Shown here one piece after another: positions 1 to 8,101 of a stretch of 27,071 nucleotides of DNA. Origin of the DNA: a virus; IMG/VR virus record IMGVR_UViG_3300042691_014210, positions 1 to 27,071 of that record. The stretch is one strand, 5' to 3'. Position numbers and translations under genes: made by a program. The notes beneath the pieces are model-generated. The model did not search any database. It was not told the origin of the DNA and saw nothing but the letters and a program-made list of their open reading frames with translations. The first letter of the stretch is position 1. Each line of letters begins with the position of its first letter.

Positions 1-799
1 ATCCAATGACCGCGACTAGATAATCAACGCCAGTTGGTCTTGTCCAAGTTGTGCTGCTTGTAAAGGTTTCCGTGACGAGGAAGGATGAAGCGCCGCCGCC
101 GCCGCCAGCGGTTGAAGTTTGCAGCAGGAGGCTGTTGATGTTCACCTTGACGCCGCTCGTGACCGCTGCTGTCGTCGTGAGTGTGAAGGCGAGGTCCAGG
201 TACTGAGCCGCTGCATCAACGATGGCTGTGCCGCTCGTCGTGAACCCACTGATCGACGTCCAGGTGGTGTTGTCAGCTACAGTTCCGACGGTGTAGGAAC
301 TCAGGCTCGTGCCAGTTGAGTCGTAGTAGGTCGCTGTCAGCGACATCGTGAACTGGCTGGTCGAGCTATATGTTCCAACCTTCGTCAGTGACGCCAGAGC
401 CTTCTGTCGGAGGTTGAAGTTGGTGTCGTTGAGCAGATAGGACCTTGTCGTCAAGGTGATCGAATCTGAGGCAGAACCAGCCGTTGGGTTGATCTGAGCA
501 GCCCAAGTCTGAGTCGTGCTGTCGAACACTGTCGTCACAGTCATCCTGCCGTCGCTCAGGTCCTCGACTGACCAGTATGGCAGTGGGTTGTCGTTGTCAA
601 CGACAGGAGAGGCAGGATCAGGAGGGGTGATGTTGAAGCTCGGATTCGGCAGGGCATAGAGCGCCTGATTCCTGGCTGCGATTCCTAGAGGAGACGCCCC
701 GAAGTCAGTATCCGACGAGACGATGGCGTTCCCCTGGTCATCGAACAGTCCGCCGATGTTCCCTGAGACGAATCCAGTATCCGATCCGATGCGTGGCAT
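1..799 (-). CDS. Tail fibre, N-terminal part (gene continues at the right end of the window)
   Basis: This is an open frame from ATG at 799 that runs off the left edge with no stop (266 codons). A GGAGG-type site lies just upstream and the start sits 2 bases after the stop of the preceding tail gene. Residues about 45-235 look like a beta-sandwich of the carbohydrate-binding kind (a proline/asparagine-rich lead-in, then Thr/Ser-rich strands). An Ala-Gly5-Ala hinge and the lead-in of a glycine-rich domain (FTSSTTWTRPTGVDYLVAVIG) follow. Because bases 1-27 equal 27045-27071, the frame continues into 26098-27044, giving a protein of about 581 residues. The role, distal tail fibre or receptor binding, is inferred from the domain architecture and the position after the baseplate gene. 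Confidence 0.85.
   Translation of the reverse strand, partial: MPRIGSDTGFVSGNIGGLFDDQGNAIVSSDTDFGASPLGIAARNQALYALPNPSFNITPPDPASPVVDNDNPLPYWSVEDLSDGRMTVTTVFDSTTQTWAAQINPTAGSASDSITLTTRSYLLNDTNFNLRQKALASLTKVGTYSSTSQFTMSLTATYYDSTGTSLSSYTVGTVADNTTWTSISGFTTSGTAIVDAAAQYLDLAFTLTTTAAVTSGVKVNINSLLLQTSTAGGGGGASSFLVTETFTSSTTWTRPTGVDYLVAVIG
90..110. repeat. 21-base repeat, copy 1 (poly-Gly hinge in the fibre gene)
   Basis: A GC-only run encoding Ala-Gly5-Ala on the minus strand. An identical 21-base copy lies at 26312-26332 in the same gene and frame. Confidence 0.85.
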
Positions 800-801
800 C
801 C

Positions 802-2883
802 TCAGCCTCCTCCGCGCTTCACGATGTCGAGTAGGTTGTTCGGGGACCTACGGTTGAAGGTGATAGTGATGATCTGGTTGAACGATCCAGGCTCGAGTCC
901 CCAGTCTACCTGTTCGACCCTATAGATCCCGTTCAAGCCCAGCTCACTGCACACCACAGAGACCCACATACCAGGCTCCCATCGTGGCTGCAAGGCGAAG
1001 GTCGACGCGCCTGTCTGGTAATACCCAGCCGAGAAGCCGTTCGAGTTGTGTGCTGCATCTCCTGCTCCACGCAGCGTGAAGGTACCTGTCAGCAGTGGCT
1101 TGTGTCGCTCCAGGAAGTAGGACTTCGACGCTCGAGAGACCTGGTTCGCAGCGTTCGTCGCTGCCGTTGGGAAGTCAACGACGTCATCGAAGATCGGGGC
1201 GTTCTTCCTGGCTGTATAGCCAGCCTCCGTGTAGCTGATGACCTTCGTCACGCCAGCGCCGCTCTGTGCACTGATCTGGAAGAGCGCCTGCTTCGTGGTC
1301 TGATGGTCATAGTTGAGCGCCAGGCTGTACGGATAGATCGTTGCAGCAGCAGTTGTCGTGTCTGGATTCGCAGTTCCAGTCGTGATGATCTTATACGGAG
1401 CGTCAGCATAGGTCGGGATCGCCGTCGGGTCGACGAGCTTATAGTTCAGCCGTCGGTTGAGGTCGATGTAGTAGCGTCTCTCCTTCGAGTCCTGACCGCC
1501 GTATGTCTCGACCACTGCATCGAGGAACGAGCGAAGCGAACCCGCTGGGATCGCCACTCCAGACGAGGAGGAGGCGTTGGCTGCACTGGCGATCTTGGTC
1601 GTGGTATTTGTCGACAATAGTCTCTGCACTGGATAGACCCTGCTCTTGTAGCTGTGCACCGCTGCGAGCGCCTTCCTGACAGCATCGCCTTCATCCTCTC
1701 CACCGTTGATCGGGATGACTGTCTGCGAGCTACCACCAGTCGGAGTAATGGTGGCAATGCCGCGAATCTCGCCGCCACTGAAGGTCTGCGTGTTTGTCAA
1801 CTTACTCGACATCACAACCTGCAACACCGTCGAACTCACACGCTTCACGTTCGTGCCAGTGAAGACGGTGTTGATCTGATTAGTCGCCTTGTCGGATGTA
1901 GCCGTCACTCCTCGAATCTCCACTGTGTTTCCGCTGCTGAGACCGTGGAAGGCGCCGCTCGTGATCTGAATCTGAACGACCTGTAGGCTCTTAGGAACGA
2001 GAGAGATCGAGGTGATAGTTCGCCAGTTGTCACCTGTCGCGTCGTTCCCTGCGTTCGAGTAGGTGAACGTGTCATCGGATGGAGTCGTTGCGACAGTGAA
2101 GGTTCCGTTGAAGGATGCGTTGTTGCCGCCGATGACGCTCTTGATGATGAGCTGCTGACCGACTGCATAGCCGTGGTCGCTGCTGGTCGTGACCGTCGTG
2201 ACGTTCGAGACTCGTGAGAACGCACCCTCGCCCTCAGGTGAGCGAGCCTGTGCCTCCTTGCCGAAGACAACGAGCTTATCGAGGATGGCGTTCACCTCGT
2301 CTAGTGTGACGTCTGCTGTCGTGCCTTGTCCTGCCCCGTTCATCCTGGCGTTGATCGAGGCGACGGTTCCGATGAAGTAGAGGTCCGCATCCGTCGGTGT
2401 CGTCCCTGTGTCTTTCTTGTAGAGCCTGACCCGAGCCTGGTCTGGGATCAGTGCGAACCAGGGACCATCAGCAGGGGTGTCGTCCTGATTGACGCTGAAC
2501 CCCATCTGGCTGCTCCCGCCGTCTCCGATCGAGGTCATCGCGATGGTGCTGAGTTCGACGTAGAGCGCAGCGTTCCTGGCTGTTCCCTGGGCATAGTTGA
2601 TCAGTGGGTTCAGCAGATCCTGCGACGCCGCTGCTGTGGTGACAGTTCCAGATCCAGAAGATCCAGCCGCTGTGTAGGTGAAGGCTGAGCCAGATGTGAC
2701 GGTGATCGCGTACATCCCGTTCATCGAGGTCCCCGCTGATCCAGTCATCGACTCGATCTGAACGTAGGCGCCAGAGGCTAGACCGTGAGGGGATGCAGTC
2801 GTGATCGTGACTGTGCTGCTCGTTCGACTGGCTGTCGCGATCTGGGGAAGATCAACCAGAAGCTGGAAGGGCGCCGTCGCCAT
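802..2883 (-). CDS. Baseplate / minor tail protein with three inserted beta repeats (693 aa)
   Basis: ATG at 2883 follows GAGG and sits 3 bases after the tape-measure stop. Its position between tape measure and fibre is that of a baseplate hub or minor tail protein. Residues about 18-85, 223-290 and 305-375 look like copies of one small beta module. Each has a Thr-rich strand, an H-G-(L/Y) turn (PHGLASG, DHGYAVG, FHGLSSG), a V-x-I strand and, in the first two, an FTY strand. This resembles the FCCH-like repeats found in other phage tail proteins. The C-terminal half (ERRYYID, GFSAGYY, NGIYRVEQVDWGLEPG) is a conserved-looking tail core. The phage-tail role is confident; the exact hub function is inferred. 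Confidence 0.78.
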   Translation of the reverse strand: MATAPFQLLVDLPQIATASRTSSTVTITTASPHGLASGAYVQIESMTGSAGTSMNGMYAITVTSGSAFTYTAAGSSGSGTVTTAAASQDLLNPLINYAQGTARNAALYVELSTIAMTSIGDGGSSQMGFSVNQDDTPADGPWFALIPDQARVRLYKKDTGTTPTDADLYFIGTVASINARMNGAGQGTTADVTLDEVNAILDKLVVFGKEAQARSPEGEGAFSRVSNVTTVTTSSDHGYAVGQQLIIKSVIGGNNASFNGTFTVATTPSDDTFTYSNAGNDATGDNWRTITSISLVPKSLQVVQIQITSGAFHGLSSGNTVEIRGVTATSDKATNQINTVFTGTNVKRVSSTVLQVVMSSKLTNTQTFSGGEIRGIATITPTGGSSQTVIPINGGEDEGDAVRKALAAVHSYKSRVYPVQRLLSTNTTTKIASAANASSSSGVAIPAGSLRSFLDAVVETYGGQDSKERRYYIDLNRRLNYKLVDPTAIPTYADAPYKIITTGTANPDTTTAAATIYPYSLALNYDHQTTKQALFQISAQSGAGVTKVISYTEAGYTARKNAPIFDDVVDFPTAATNAANQVSRASKSYFLERHKPLLTGTFTLRGAGDAAHNSNGFSAGYYQTGASTFALQPRWEPGMWVSVVCSELGLNGIYRVEQVDWGLEPGSFNQIITITFNRRSPNNLLDIVKRGGG

Positions 2884-2886
2884 CGA

Positions 2887-4263
2887 CTACCTCGCCCCGT
2901 TGCGTGTGCCTGTCGCTGCGTTGACGCCTGCGCCGAACTTGTAGGCGAGCTCAGACTGCGCCTTCGTTCCGATCTCCAGCTTGATCGGAGTGACTGACGT
3001 GGTGGTCATACCAGCTCCGAAGTTAGGACCAGGCGTGCGGATCGGCATCCCGCCACCTGGGGCAGACGTCAACTGCCCAGTCTTGAACGTGCCCATCAGG
3101 TCGCCTTCGTTGATGATTCCGAGCGCCTTGAGTAGCCCGAACCCGTTCTCGAGCACCCAGTTGATGGCTTCGATGACCTGAGTGATTTTGTCGTAGATGA
3201 ACTCCGTAGGCTTCGCCAGGAGCCAGAGAGCGCCAGAGATGCCGTTCGTGTCCTTCTCGCTGGTCCCTGTCAGGAGGTTCTTCAACTTGCTCAGGTTGTC
3301 GAACAGCGTCCCCGCCGCATCCCCGAAGTCTGTGAAGCTCGGCTCGAGCTGATCGTAGATCGGTGTCGCGATGTCGCCCAGGGCTGCGATCAGTCCGTCC
3401 TTCCCGAGGATCGCCTCGGTGACGGTTCCGATCCCAGTGGCGAGACCTTCGAGGAGTGGCTCGAGCTGCGGAAGGATCTCGTCCTTGAACCAGGTCAGGG
3501 CGTCGTTGACGCGTGGGAGGAACTTGTAGCCGAACGCCTCGAACTTCTCGTTGATTGCGATCTGTGTCGCCTCGAGCCTGACGGCTGTGGTGTTGGCGAC
3601 TTCGTCAGCGATTCCAGCGTACTGACCGAGGATGATCTTGAGCGCAGCCATCCCCTTGATCTGTTCCTTCGTGGTCTTGGTGACCTTCTCAGTGCTCAAC
3701 CATCCGTTCTTGTCCTTCTTGAGCTTTTCTTCAGTGACTCGGTTCACCTTCGTGAGGTCGATGCCGAGCGCCTTGAACGCCTTACTGTTCCCCTGGAACG
3801 CCTTCCCGACCATCGCCGTCGCTGACTCCAGGTCGATCCCCTTCGCCACTGCGAGGTCCTGGGCGACGCGCTGGATCTCGAGCGCCTTCGAGAAGTTGTT
3901 GGTGTATTGCGTCGCCGTCTCGATGCTCTTCCGAACATCGTCGTCCGTCATCCCCAGGCGTTCCCCTGCCTTGATTAGCGCCTCGATGGAGGCGAGGTTC
4001 TTCTCGTTCGCCAGACCACGCGCCCTGAGGGTCGCGATCATCCTGGTCTGTGCCTTCTCGTCCTCGATGGCGCCCTTGATCGACGCGATGGCTAGACCAG
4101 CGATGGCAGTCGCAGCCGCTGCGGCACCAGCGACGATCGCCTTGAACGCCATCCCAGCGAAGCTGCGGAGCCGTCCCATCGACTTCCCGATGGTGCCCAG
4201 CGCCTTACTGGCTGCGTCCTTCGCGATGACGGTGAAGACTGCTGCTGCTGATGCGCTGACCAC
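2887..4263 (-). CDS. Tail tape measure protein (458 aa)
   Basis: GTG at 4263 lies five bases after GGAGG. The protein sets tail length and spans the tail lumen before ejection. Residues 1-70 are Ala/Gly-rich and hydrophobic with a likely membrane-active segment (FKAIVAGAAAAATAIAGLAI). A long, mostly helical centre follows (about 70-330: ERLGMTDDDVRKSIETA, AVAKGIDLESATAMVGKAFQG), typical of tape-measure N-terminal regions. The C-terminus is Gly/Pro-rich. At 458 residues it is short for the family; at about 1.5 Å per residue it predicts a tail of roughly 70 nm. It is preceded by the chaperone pair and the gp10-like gene, the standard siphovirus order. Confidence 0.88.
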   Translation of the reverse strand: MVSASAAAVFTVIAKDAASKALGTIGKSMGRLRSFAGMAFKAIVAGAAAAATAIAGLAIASIKGAIEDEKAQTRMIATLRARGLANEKNLASIEALIKAGERLGMTDDDVRKSIETATQYTNNFSKALEIQRVAQDLAVAKGIDLESATAMVGKAFQGNSKAFKALGIDLTKVNRVTEEKLKKDKNGWLSTEKVTKTTKEQIKGMAALKIILGQYAGIADEVANTTAVRLEATQIAINEKFEAFGYKFLPRVNDALTWFKDEILPQLEPLLEGLATGIGTVTEAILGKDGLIAALGDIATPIYDQLEPSFTDFGDAAGTLFDNLSKLKNLLTGTSEKDTNGISGALWLLAKPTEFIYDKITQVIEAINWVLENGFGLLKALGIINEGDLMGTFKTGQLTSAPGGGMPIRTPGPNFGAGMTTTSVTPIKLEIGTKAQSELAYKFGAGVNAATGTRNGAR

Positions 4264-4272
4264 TGATACCTC

Positions 4273-4836
4273 CTAGATCGTCTTCGCGACGCTCCTGAAG
4301 AACTGACCGACAGATCCTACAGCACCGCCCACCTGAGACCCTCTGCGGAACTTCAAGATCCGACCCTTGAAGACCTGGTTGTTGTAGAACTCCTCGAGCG
4401 TCTTGTAGAACGCATCGAGTGCGCGCTGCTCGTTCTCCTGTCGCTTGACTGTGTCGTTGACGAACGGACGCGCTCCCACTGGCTTCACCGTGAAGGTGCC
4501 GTTCTTGGTGCGTCGAGTGCCGCTGCGACCAGCCGTCACGAAGTATCGGTACCAGGGATTCTTGGTCGATCCTCGGCTCGAATACAGTGGACCGACGACT
4601 GCGCTCGGTCGGTTGTATCGTCCAGTCTTCGCCTTCACGCCGCGGATCAAGTTCCCTGTCTTACCCTTCGGAGCCGCAGCCTTGATGGGCTTCGAGTACG
4701 TCCGCGCAGCGTTGAGCGTGGCGAAGCTGAAGAGCCGCTTGTAGGCGGCAGGATTCGAGCCCTCCAGGAACCCGCGCTCGTAGGCGCGATAGTTCGCGTC
4801 GACTTCGATCCTGAAGTTCAGCCCAACATCAGACAC
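4273..4836 (-). CDS. HK97 gp10-like head-tail/tail completion protein (about 187 aa)
   Basis: The protein has the pattern of the HK97 gp10-like family: an N-terminal helix, KGKTGNLIRGVKAKTG near the middle, a WYRYFV strand, and ARPFVNDTV before a C-terminal helix. These proteins act in joining or completing the tail. I chose GTG at 4836 because AAGGAG lies 10 bases upstream and it overlaps the end of the frameshifted chaperone by 8 bases. The longer GTG at 4866 has no visible ribosome site. The position after the chaperones and before the tape measure is unusual; most relatives lie in the connector cluster. Confidence 0.7.
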   Translation of the reverse strand: MSDVGLNFRIEVDANYRAYERGFLEGSNPAAYKRLFSFATLNAARTYSKPIKAAAPKGKTGNLIRGVKAKTGRYNRPSAVVGPLYSSRGSTKNPWYRYFVTAGRSGTRRTKNGTFTVKPVGARPFVNDTVKRQENEQRALDAFYKTLEEFYNNQVFKGRILKFRRGSQVGGAVGSVGQFFRSVAKTI

Positions 4837-5307
4837 GTCTGCTCTGCTCCTTCGGCTGTAGGTCACCCATCAGTTGAAGTGTACGCTGGAAGTCTCCAGC
4901 CTCCCACTCCAGCACTTCGTGTGGAGGGACGTGGAACTTCTCACCGATCAGGTGCGCTGCGATGTACGGGTGCGGCACCAGTGATCGACCCGCCGCCAGC
5001 CGCTGGGCGTCGAGTCTTATCGAGGGGGGAGTGCTGCTACTGCGTCGCTCCACTTCTGGATCGCATCGCTGAGCGCATCCATCGGAGCGTCCAGGACTGA
5101 CGTCGCGAAGTTCCCATCTGCATCCAGGAAGTTGTGCTTGACGACGAGCTTCTCCAGGGCTGTGAGTGACCGCTCGGCACTTCCGCTCTGGAGTTCGATG
5201 AAGATCCTGGCTGGGATGCCGTCTGCCTTCATCGTGGCTGTCCAGCCCTCGAAGGGGCTGGACAGATTCACGTCGACCGTTCGGAACGTTGGCTTGTTCT
5301 GGCTCAC
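4829..5307 (-). CDS. Tail assembly chaperone, -1 frameshifted long form (GT-like, about 159 aa)
   Basis: A one-base backward slip on the heptamer at 5023-5029 (C CCC CCT in the reading frame) leaves the G frame after 95 residues. It adds 64 more residues, starting SIRLDAQRLA and ending at a stop at 4829. The extension holds VPPHEVLEWEAGDFQRTLQL, which has the look of the T domain that recruits the tape measure. The alternate frame stays open through the whole overlap and carries no start with a ribosome site of its own. Expression by frameshift is therefore the simplest explanation. This is inferred from sequence and gene order, not shown by experiment. Confidence 0.75.
5017..5307 (-). CDS. 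Tail assembly chaperone, short form (G-like, 96 aa)
   Basis: GTG at 5307 follows AAGGAGGACAAG, an excellent ribosome site. The protein begins like a tail-tube-associated chaperone (FRTVDVNLSSPFEGWTATM) and lies between the major tail protein and the tape measure, where G/T chaperones always sit. No other homology is needed to place it. Near its end the codons CTC CCC CCT precede CGA TAA. The run of six C followed by T fits a -1 slippery heptamer, so this is the unshifted product. It should coat the tape measure during tail assembly and be absent from the mature virion. Confidence 0.8.
   Translation of the reverse strand: MSQNKPTFRTVDVNLSSPFEGWTATMKADGIPARIFIELQSGSAERSLTALEKLVVKHNFLDADGNFATSVLDAPMDALSDAIQKWSDAVAALPPR
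5023..5029 (-). promoter_or_regulatory. Programmed -1 frameshift site (CCCCCCT)
   Basis: On the minus strand the reading frame passes C CCC CCT CGA TAA. Six C residues then T allow both tRNAs to re-pair after a one-base backward slip. The stop follows two codons later. A possible stimulatory hairpin (CGCC-C-AG / CTGGCG, with one bulge) begins 13 bases downstream at 4994-5009. Confidence 0.72.
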
Positions 5308-5333
5308 CTTGTCCTCCTTCTAACTTCTCGAAC

Positions 5334-6338
5334 TTATGGAAGAGCAGAGAGGTCGCTGTTGACCACAATGCGGAGGCTCTTCGCTGAGGCTGTGTCATAG
5401 ACCAGAGTCCCTGTCACTGCCATCGTCGTGAGCCCGTCCTCAGCACCCGCCATCTGCTGGACTTCAGTCGGAACGACCGCGCACATAATGTGAGCCGAAT
5501 ACGTCCCGTCAGTCCAGGAGAGGCGGACATACTGAGGTGATGCGCTCTGGTACTTGTCGTACCAGCTCGACACTGCGGATGCAGTCGAGGAGACCGTCAT
5601 CGACAGAGTCCCTGCGAAGGGTGCGCTCTCTGCGTGTGTCGAGAAGACTGCCGTCCCGTTCAGATAGGACTGGCGGGTGATCCCCGCGTTGAAGTCCAGG
5701 CTGAAGTCCAGGAGGTAGTCGTAGGCTGTCCCGTCTGCTGTGCCTGGGAAGGACGTGTGTGTGTAGCCCTTCCAGAGGCGACCAGCCAGGAACGGAGAGG
5801 TCGGAGTTCCGTCAGCCAGAGTCGCTGAGTTCTTCTGCACAGACTGGCAGAACAGATTCGCGCTCAGGTTGGTCAGACCGCTACGGTCAGCAGCGATCGT
5901 CATCGACTCGACCAGCGAGTATGGGAGAGCGTACTGCTGCACGCCATCCGTCGCGACCATCGTGTAGGACGTCGGGCTGTTTGCAGCCGTCATCGAGTAG
6001 TCGTAGTCCCACTCGTATGGCGCAGCCGTACCAGCAGGCGTGTCAGTGCGGGTCATCGACAACCAGATCGGAAGTTCTCCGATGCTGACTGCTGGAACCG
6101 TTGCGGAGATGGTTGGCTCGACGGAGACGATCGTCCCTGTCGATCCGATGAGTGGGTTCCTGAGCGCCACGCTGCGCTCTGCCCCGAGCTCGATCATCGT
6201 GCCGTTCGAGATGGCGCCCGTCGCAGTGACGAGCATCTTCCGACCACCGCTGGTCAGTGTTGGGATGGTTCCAGGCGTCGCCTCCTTGAAGGCGACGAGC
6301 TTCGAGAACAGTACGTTCCCCGCGGATGCTGCTGGCAT
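5334..6338 (-). CDS. Major tail (tube) protein (334 aa)
   Basis: ATG at 6338 overlaps the previous stop (TAATG). The sequence is Thr/Ser/Ala-rich and beta-rich, as expected for a tube subunit. It opens with LFSKLVAFKEATPGTIPTL, a common start for siphovirus tube proteins, and ends with two strands around VQQMAGAEDGLTTMAVTGTLVYD. Length, composition and the position just before the frameshifted chaperones make the assignment secure. I see no extra Ig-like decoration domain. Confidence 0.8.
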   Translation of the reverse strand: MPAASAGNVLFSKLVAFKEATPGTIPTLTSGGRKMLVTATGAISNGTMIELGAERSVALRNPLIGSTGTIVSVEPTISATVPAVSIGELPIWLSMTRTDTPAGTAAPYEWDYDYSMTAANSPTSYTMVATDGVQQYALPYSLVESMTIAADRSGLTNLSANLFCQSVQKNSATLADGTPTSPFLAGRLWKGYTHTSFPGTADGTAYDYLLDFSLDFNAGITRQSYLNGTAVFSTHAESAPFAGTLSMTVSSTASAVSSWYDKYQSASPQYVRLSWTDGTYSAHIMCAVVPTEVQQMAGAEDGLTTMAVTGTLVYDTASAKSLRIVVNSDLSALP

Positions 6339-6562
6339 TATTCGATCTCCTTGTCGTCTACTTCAGCGGCAGGCGCCGCACTCTTTACTGGGACAACCAG
6401 TCCCGCTTCAATGTACGCCCGAGCGAGGTCTGATGGCAGTGCCACTGGCGATCCGTCTGTGGGGACTCCACTGACGAACTGCCCGTCTGGCAGTGCCCCT
6501 GGAACCGCGACGACCAGGAGGTCGCCGCTCTCGGTGCTCTGGCTCATCTTACGCGCTCGCAC
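6338..6562 (-). CDS. Small structural-cluster protein of unknown function (74 aa)
   Basis: The start is decided by the ribosome site. GTG at 6562 has GGAGG six bases upstream, although it then overlaps the previous gene by 14 bases; an ATG at 6547 has none. The body (DLLVVAVPGALPDGQFVSGVP) is compact and followed by an acidic tail (EVDDKEIE). Its position directly before the major tail protein suggests a tail-tube or neck accessory role. I do not recognise a family. Confidence 0.62.
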   Translation of the reverse strand: MRARKMSQSTESGDLLVVAVPGALPDGQFVSGVPTDGSPVALPSDLARAYIEAGLVVPVKSAAPAAEVDDKEIE

Positions 6563-6986
6563 TGATCGCCTCCACGACTGCCACCTCTACTGTGGCGCTG
6601 ATGGTCAGATAGTCCTGGTCTGCCCAGGTGTCAGTCCCCATCGTCGTGCTCACGACACTCGCTTGAGCGACTGTCGCTGTGCCATCGAGTGTCACGCCGT
6701 CGATCAGCGAGTCCCTCAGCCAGGTGCGCCAGACCATCAGGTCTGCATACTTCCGAGCGAGGTCAGCCTGTGGCTGGATGTAGACGGTGACGTTGAGTGT
6801 CAGCGTGACTGTTCGAGCAGCCGCCCCGTATCCGATCGCGTCGTCCCCAGGGATGATGACGATGGCAGGAACGACCGCTAGGTTGTCTGGTGGGTACGGA
6901 TGAACAGCTCGGAGCGTGTACCCAGTCGGTGCCGTTCGAGCTGATAGATGCGCTGCTAGACCAGCGATGATTGTGGCGTCGTTCAC
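6549..6986 (-). CDS. Neck / tail terminator-like protein (145 aa)
   Basis: GTG at 6986 overlaps the connector stop (GTGA). The protein has an N-terminal helix (NDATIIAGLAAHL), a central VVPAIVIIPGDDAIGYG strand-turn and a C-terminal strand pair. It sits between the head-tail connector and the major tail protein. This size, fold pattern and position match tail terminator or tail completion proteins that cap the tube at the neck. The assignment rests mainly on gene order. Confidence 0.6.
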   Translation of the reverse strand: MNDATIIAGLAAHLSARTAPTGYTLRAVHPYPPDNLAVVPAIVIIPGDDAIGYGAAARTVTLTLNVTVYIQPQADLARKYADLMVWRTWLRDSLIDGVTLDGTATVAQASVVSTTMGTDTWADQDYLTISATVEVAVVEAISASA

Positions 6987-7585
6987 CGAGCGAGACCCTC
7001 ACGTCGTCGATACGGCTCGAGGAGAATCGCAGCTTCTGGATGGAGTGCTCGAGTCTGTCGCAACAGACCGCCCAGCTCCTGTGAGCCGATCACCCCGAAG
7101 GGGGACGTCCTTGATGACCACACTGCACCAGCCTGGATCAGTGCCGCCTGCTTGACTGCGTTCGGTGCTCCACCTGGGAACCCGAACACACCCACAATCT
7201 TGACGCCTCGATACACGCCCTTCGGGAAGTTCCGAGGGTATGCAGTGGAGGCGTCGACTTCGGTGTATGGCTGACCGTCGAGTGCTGCGTTCGCTGGTGC
7301 TAGTACGAAGTCTGTCCCTGCCGTCCAGGTCGTCTCGTAGCTGCCGTCAGCGTTGTCGTCAGTCTGGAGTGTGGTGATACTGACGAGGTCATCAGTCAGC
7401 GTGTAGCTCCAGTCCTGGGCTGTGTAGTAGCGAGTCTCTGACGCAGTGCCGAATCCCTGCTTCCTGTCGGTGTAGAGGTCGATCAGGTTGTCGGTTGCAT
7501 CGAGCACGCTCTGAAGTGCGACGTCGTCCGTCGAGTCGGTGATGCCGATCGCAGCCTTGAACTCTGAGAGCGTTGCGTAGGACAC
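6983..7585 (-). CDS. Head-tail connector / adaptor protein (200 aa)
   Basis: GTG at 7585 overlaps the previous TAG (TAGTG). The start SYATLSEFKAAIGITDSTDDVALQSVLDAT is the helical opening typical of HK97 gp6-like adaptors, which form a ring below the portal. The centre holds RYYTAQDWSYTLTDDLVSITTLQTD, a strand-rich region common in the family. The C-terminal helix (VKQAALIQAGAVWSSR) is followed by GVIG and a basic tail. The place after the capsid genes agrees. Confidence 0.75.
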   Translation of the reverse strand: MSYATLSEFKAAIGITDSTDDVALQSVLDATDNLIDLYTDRKQGFGTASETRYYTAQDWSYTLTDDLVSITTLQTDDNADGSYETTWTAGTDFVLAPANAALDGQPYTEVDASTAYPRNFPKGVYRGVKIVGVFGFPGGAPNAVKQAALIQAGAVWSSRTSPFGVIGSQELGGLLRQTRALHPEAAILLEPYRRREGLAR

Positions 7586-7866
7586 TAGATGCCTCCAGTC
7601 TGTAGGACGTAGATCTTCTGTTGAGATCCGTCCGATGATACACCGTAGATGTACGCGCCCTCTGGCAGGTAGATCGTGAACTCGTCGCCCTTCTGTACCA
7701 GGAACCCAGTCGAGGAGGTCACGTTCTCTGGTCCGACCAGGATGTCCTTCGAGTTGTTGTTGTCAGCGTGCAGATGTAGCTCTGATCCTCCAGCGTTCCC
7801 AACTGCCAGCAGCGTCGGGGTAGCGTTCACCTGGTACTGCCTGGAACTGATCACGCCGCCTGCCAC
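7585..7866 (-). CDS. Small beta-rich structural protein (93 aa)
   Basis: GTG at 7866 overlaps the preceding TAG. The protein is almost entirely beta-type and resembles small phage proteins built around VGxxNVTSSTGFLVQKGDEFTIYLPEG and ending in a YVLQTG strand. Such proteins are often capsid decoration or head-fibre subunits. Its position between the major capsid protein and the connector supports a virion role. The specific function is inferred only. Confidence 0.6.
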   Translation of the reverse strand: MAGGVISSRQYQVNATPTLLAVGNAGGSELHLHADNNNSKDILVGPENVTSSTGFLVQKGDEFTIYLPEGAYIYGVSSDGSQQKIYVLQTGGI

Positions 7867-8027
7867 TAGACCCCCTTCTCCCGCCCTCTGACGGGCTCTC
7901 GCTTGATAGTAGCCCTCTGGTACCTGGTCGCCACTATAGACCGCTCTACGGGGCTCCTGGGTGCCTCTCCGTCGATTTTACGCGGACCCCTACGGGCGAG
8001 GTCCTTGATCTTCTTGATGATCTCCAC
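7866..8027 (-). CDS. Small basic protein between capsid and connector genes (53 aa)
   Basis: This short frame fills the only long gap in the head module. GTG at 8027 follows GGGAGG at four bases, and its TAG overlaps the next start (TAGTG), which is the coupling used throughout this genome. The product is strongly basic (EIIKKIKDLARRGPRKIDG, many Arg/Lys to the C-terminus) with no hydrophobic segment. It lies just after the strong capsid terminator, so it would be made at a lower level than the capsid protein. I do not recognise it; nucleic-acid or capsid-interior binding is a guess. Confidence 0.6.
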   Translation of the reverse strand: MEIIKKIKDLARRGPRKIDGEAPRSPVERSIVATRYQRATIKREPVRGREKGV

Positions 8028-8048
8028 ACTGCCTCCCACTAAGGCGAA

Positions 8049-8078
8049 CGGGGTGCCGAGCCGAAGCTCGACACCCCG
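8049..8078 (-). terminator. Strong hairpin with UUCG loop after the capsid gene
   Basis: On the minus-strand RNA the arms CGGGGUG-U-CGAGC and GCUCG-G-CACCCCG form a 13-base-pair stem with one U-G wobble, closed by a C(UUCG)G tetraloop. It lies 23 bases after the capsid stop. No U-tract follows, so it is either a U-less terminator or an RNA-stabilising 3' structure that limits read-through from the capsid gene. Confidence 0.75.
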
Positions 8079-8101
8079 CCGCTCAACCTAGTGCCTAACG
8101 A

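Noticed and set aside
3632-4276. Plus-strand hydrophobic open frame of 214 codons opposite the tape measure
   Set aside because: Its hydrophobicity mirrors the Ala/Gly-rich tape-measure codons; no start signal.
4829-5398. Independent gene starting at 5398 for the second chaperone frame
   Set aside because: The upstream part is a shadow of the first chaperone and the tail protein end. The real content is reached by frameshift at 5023-5029.
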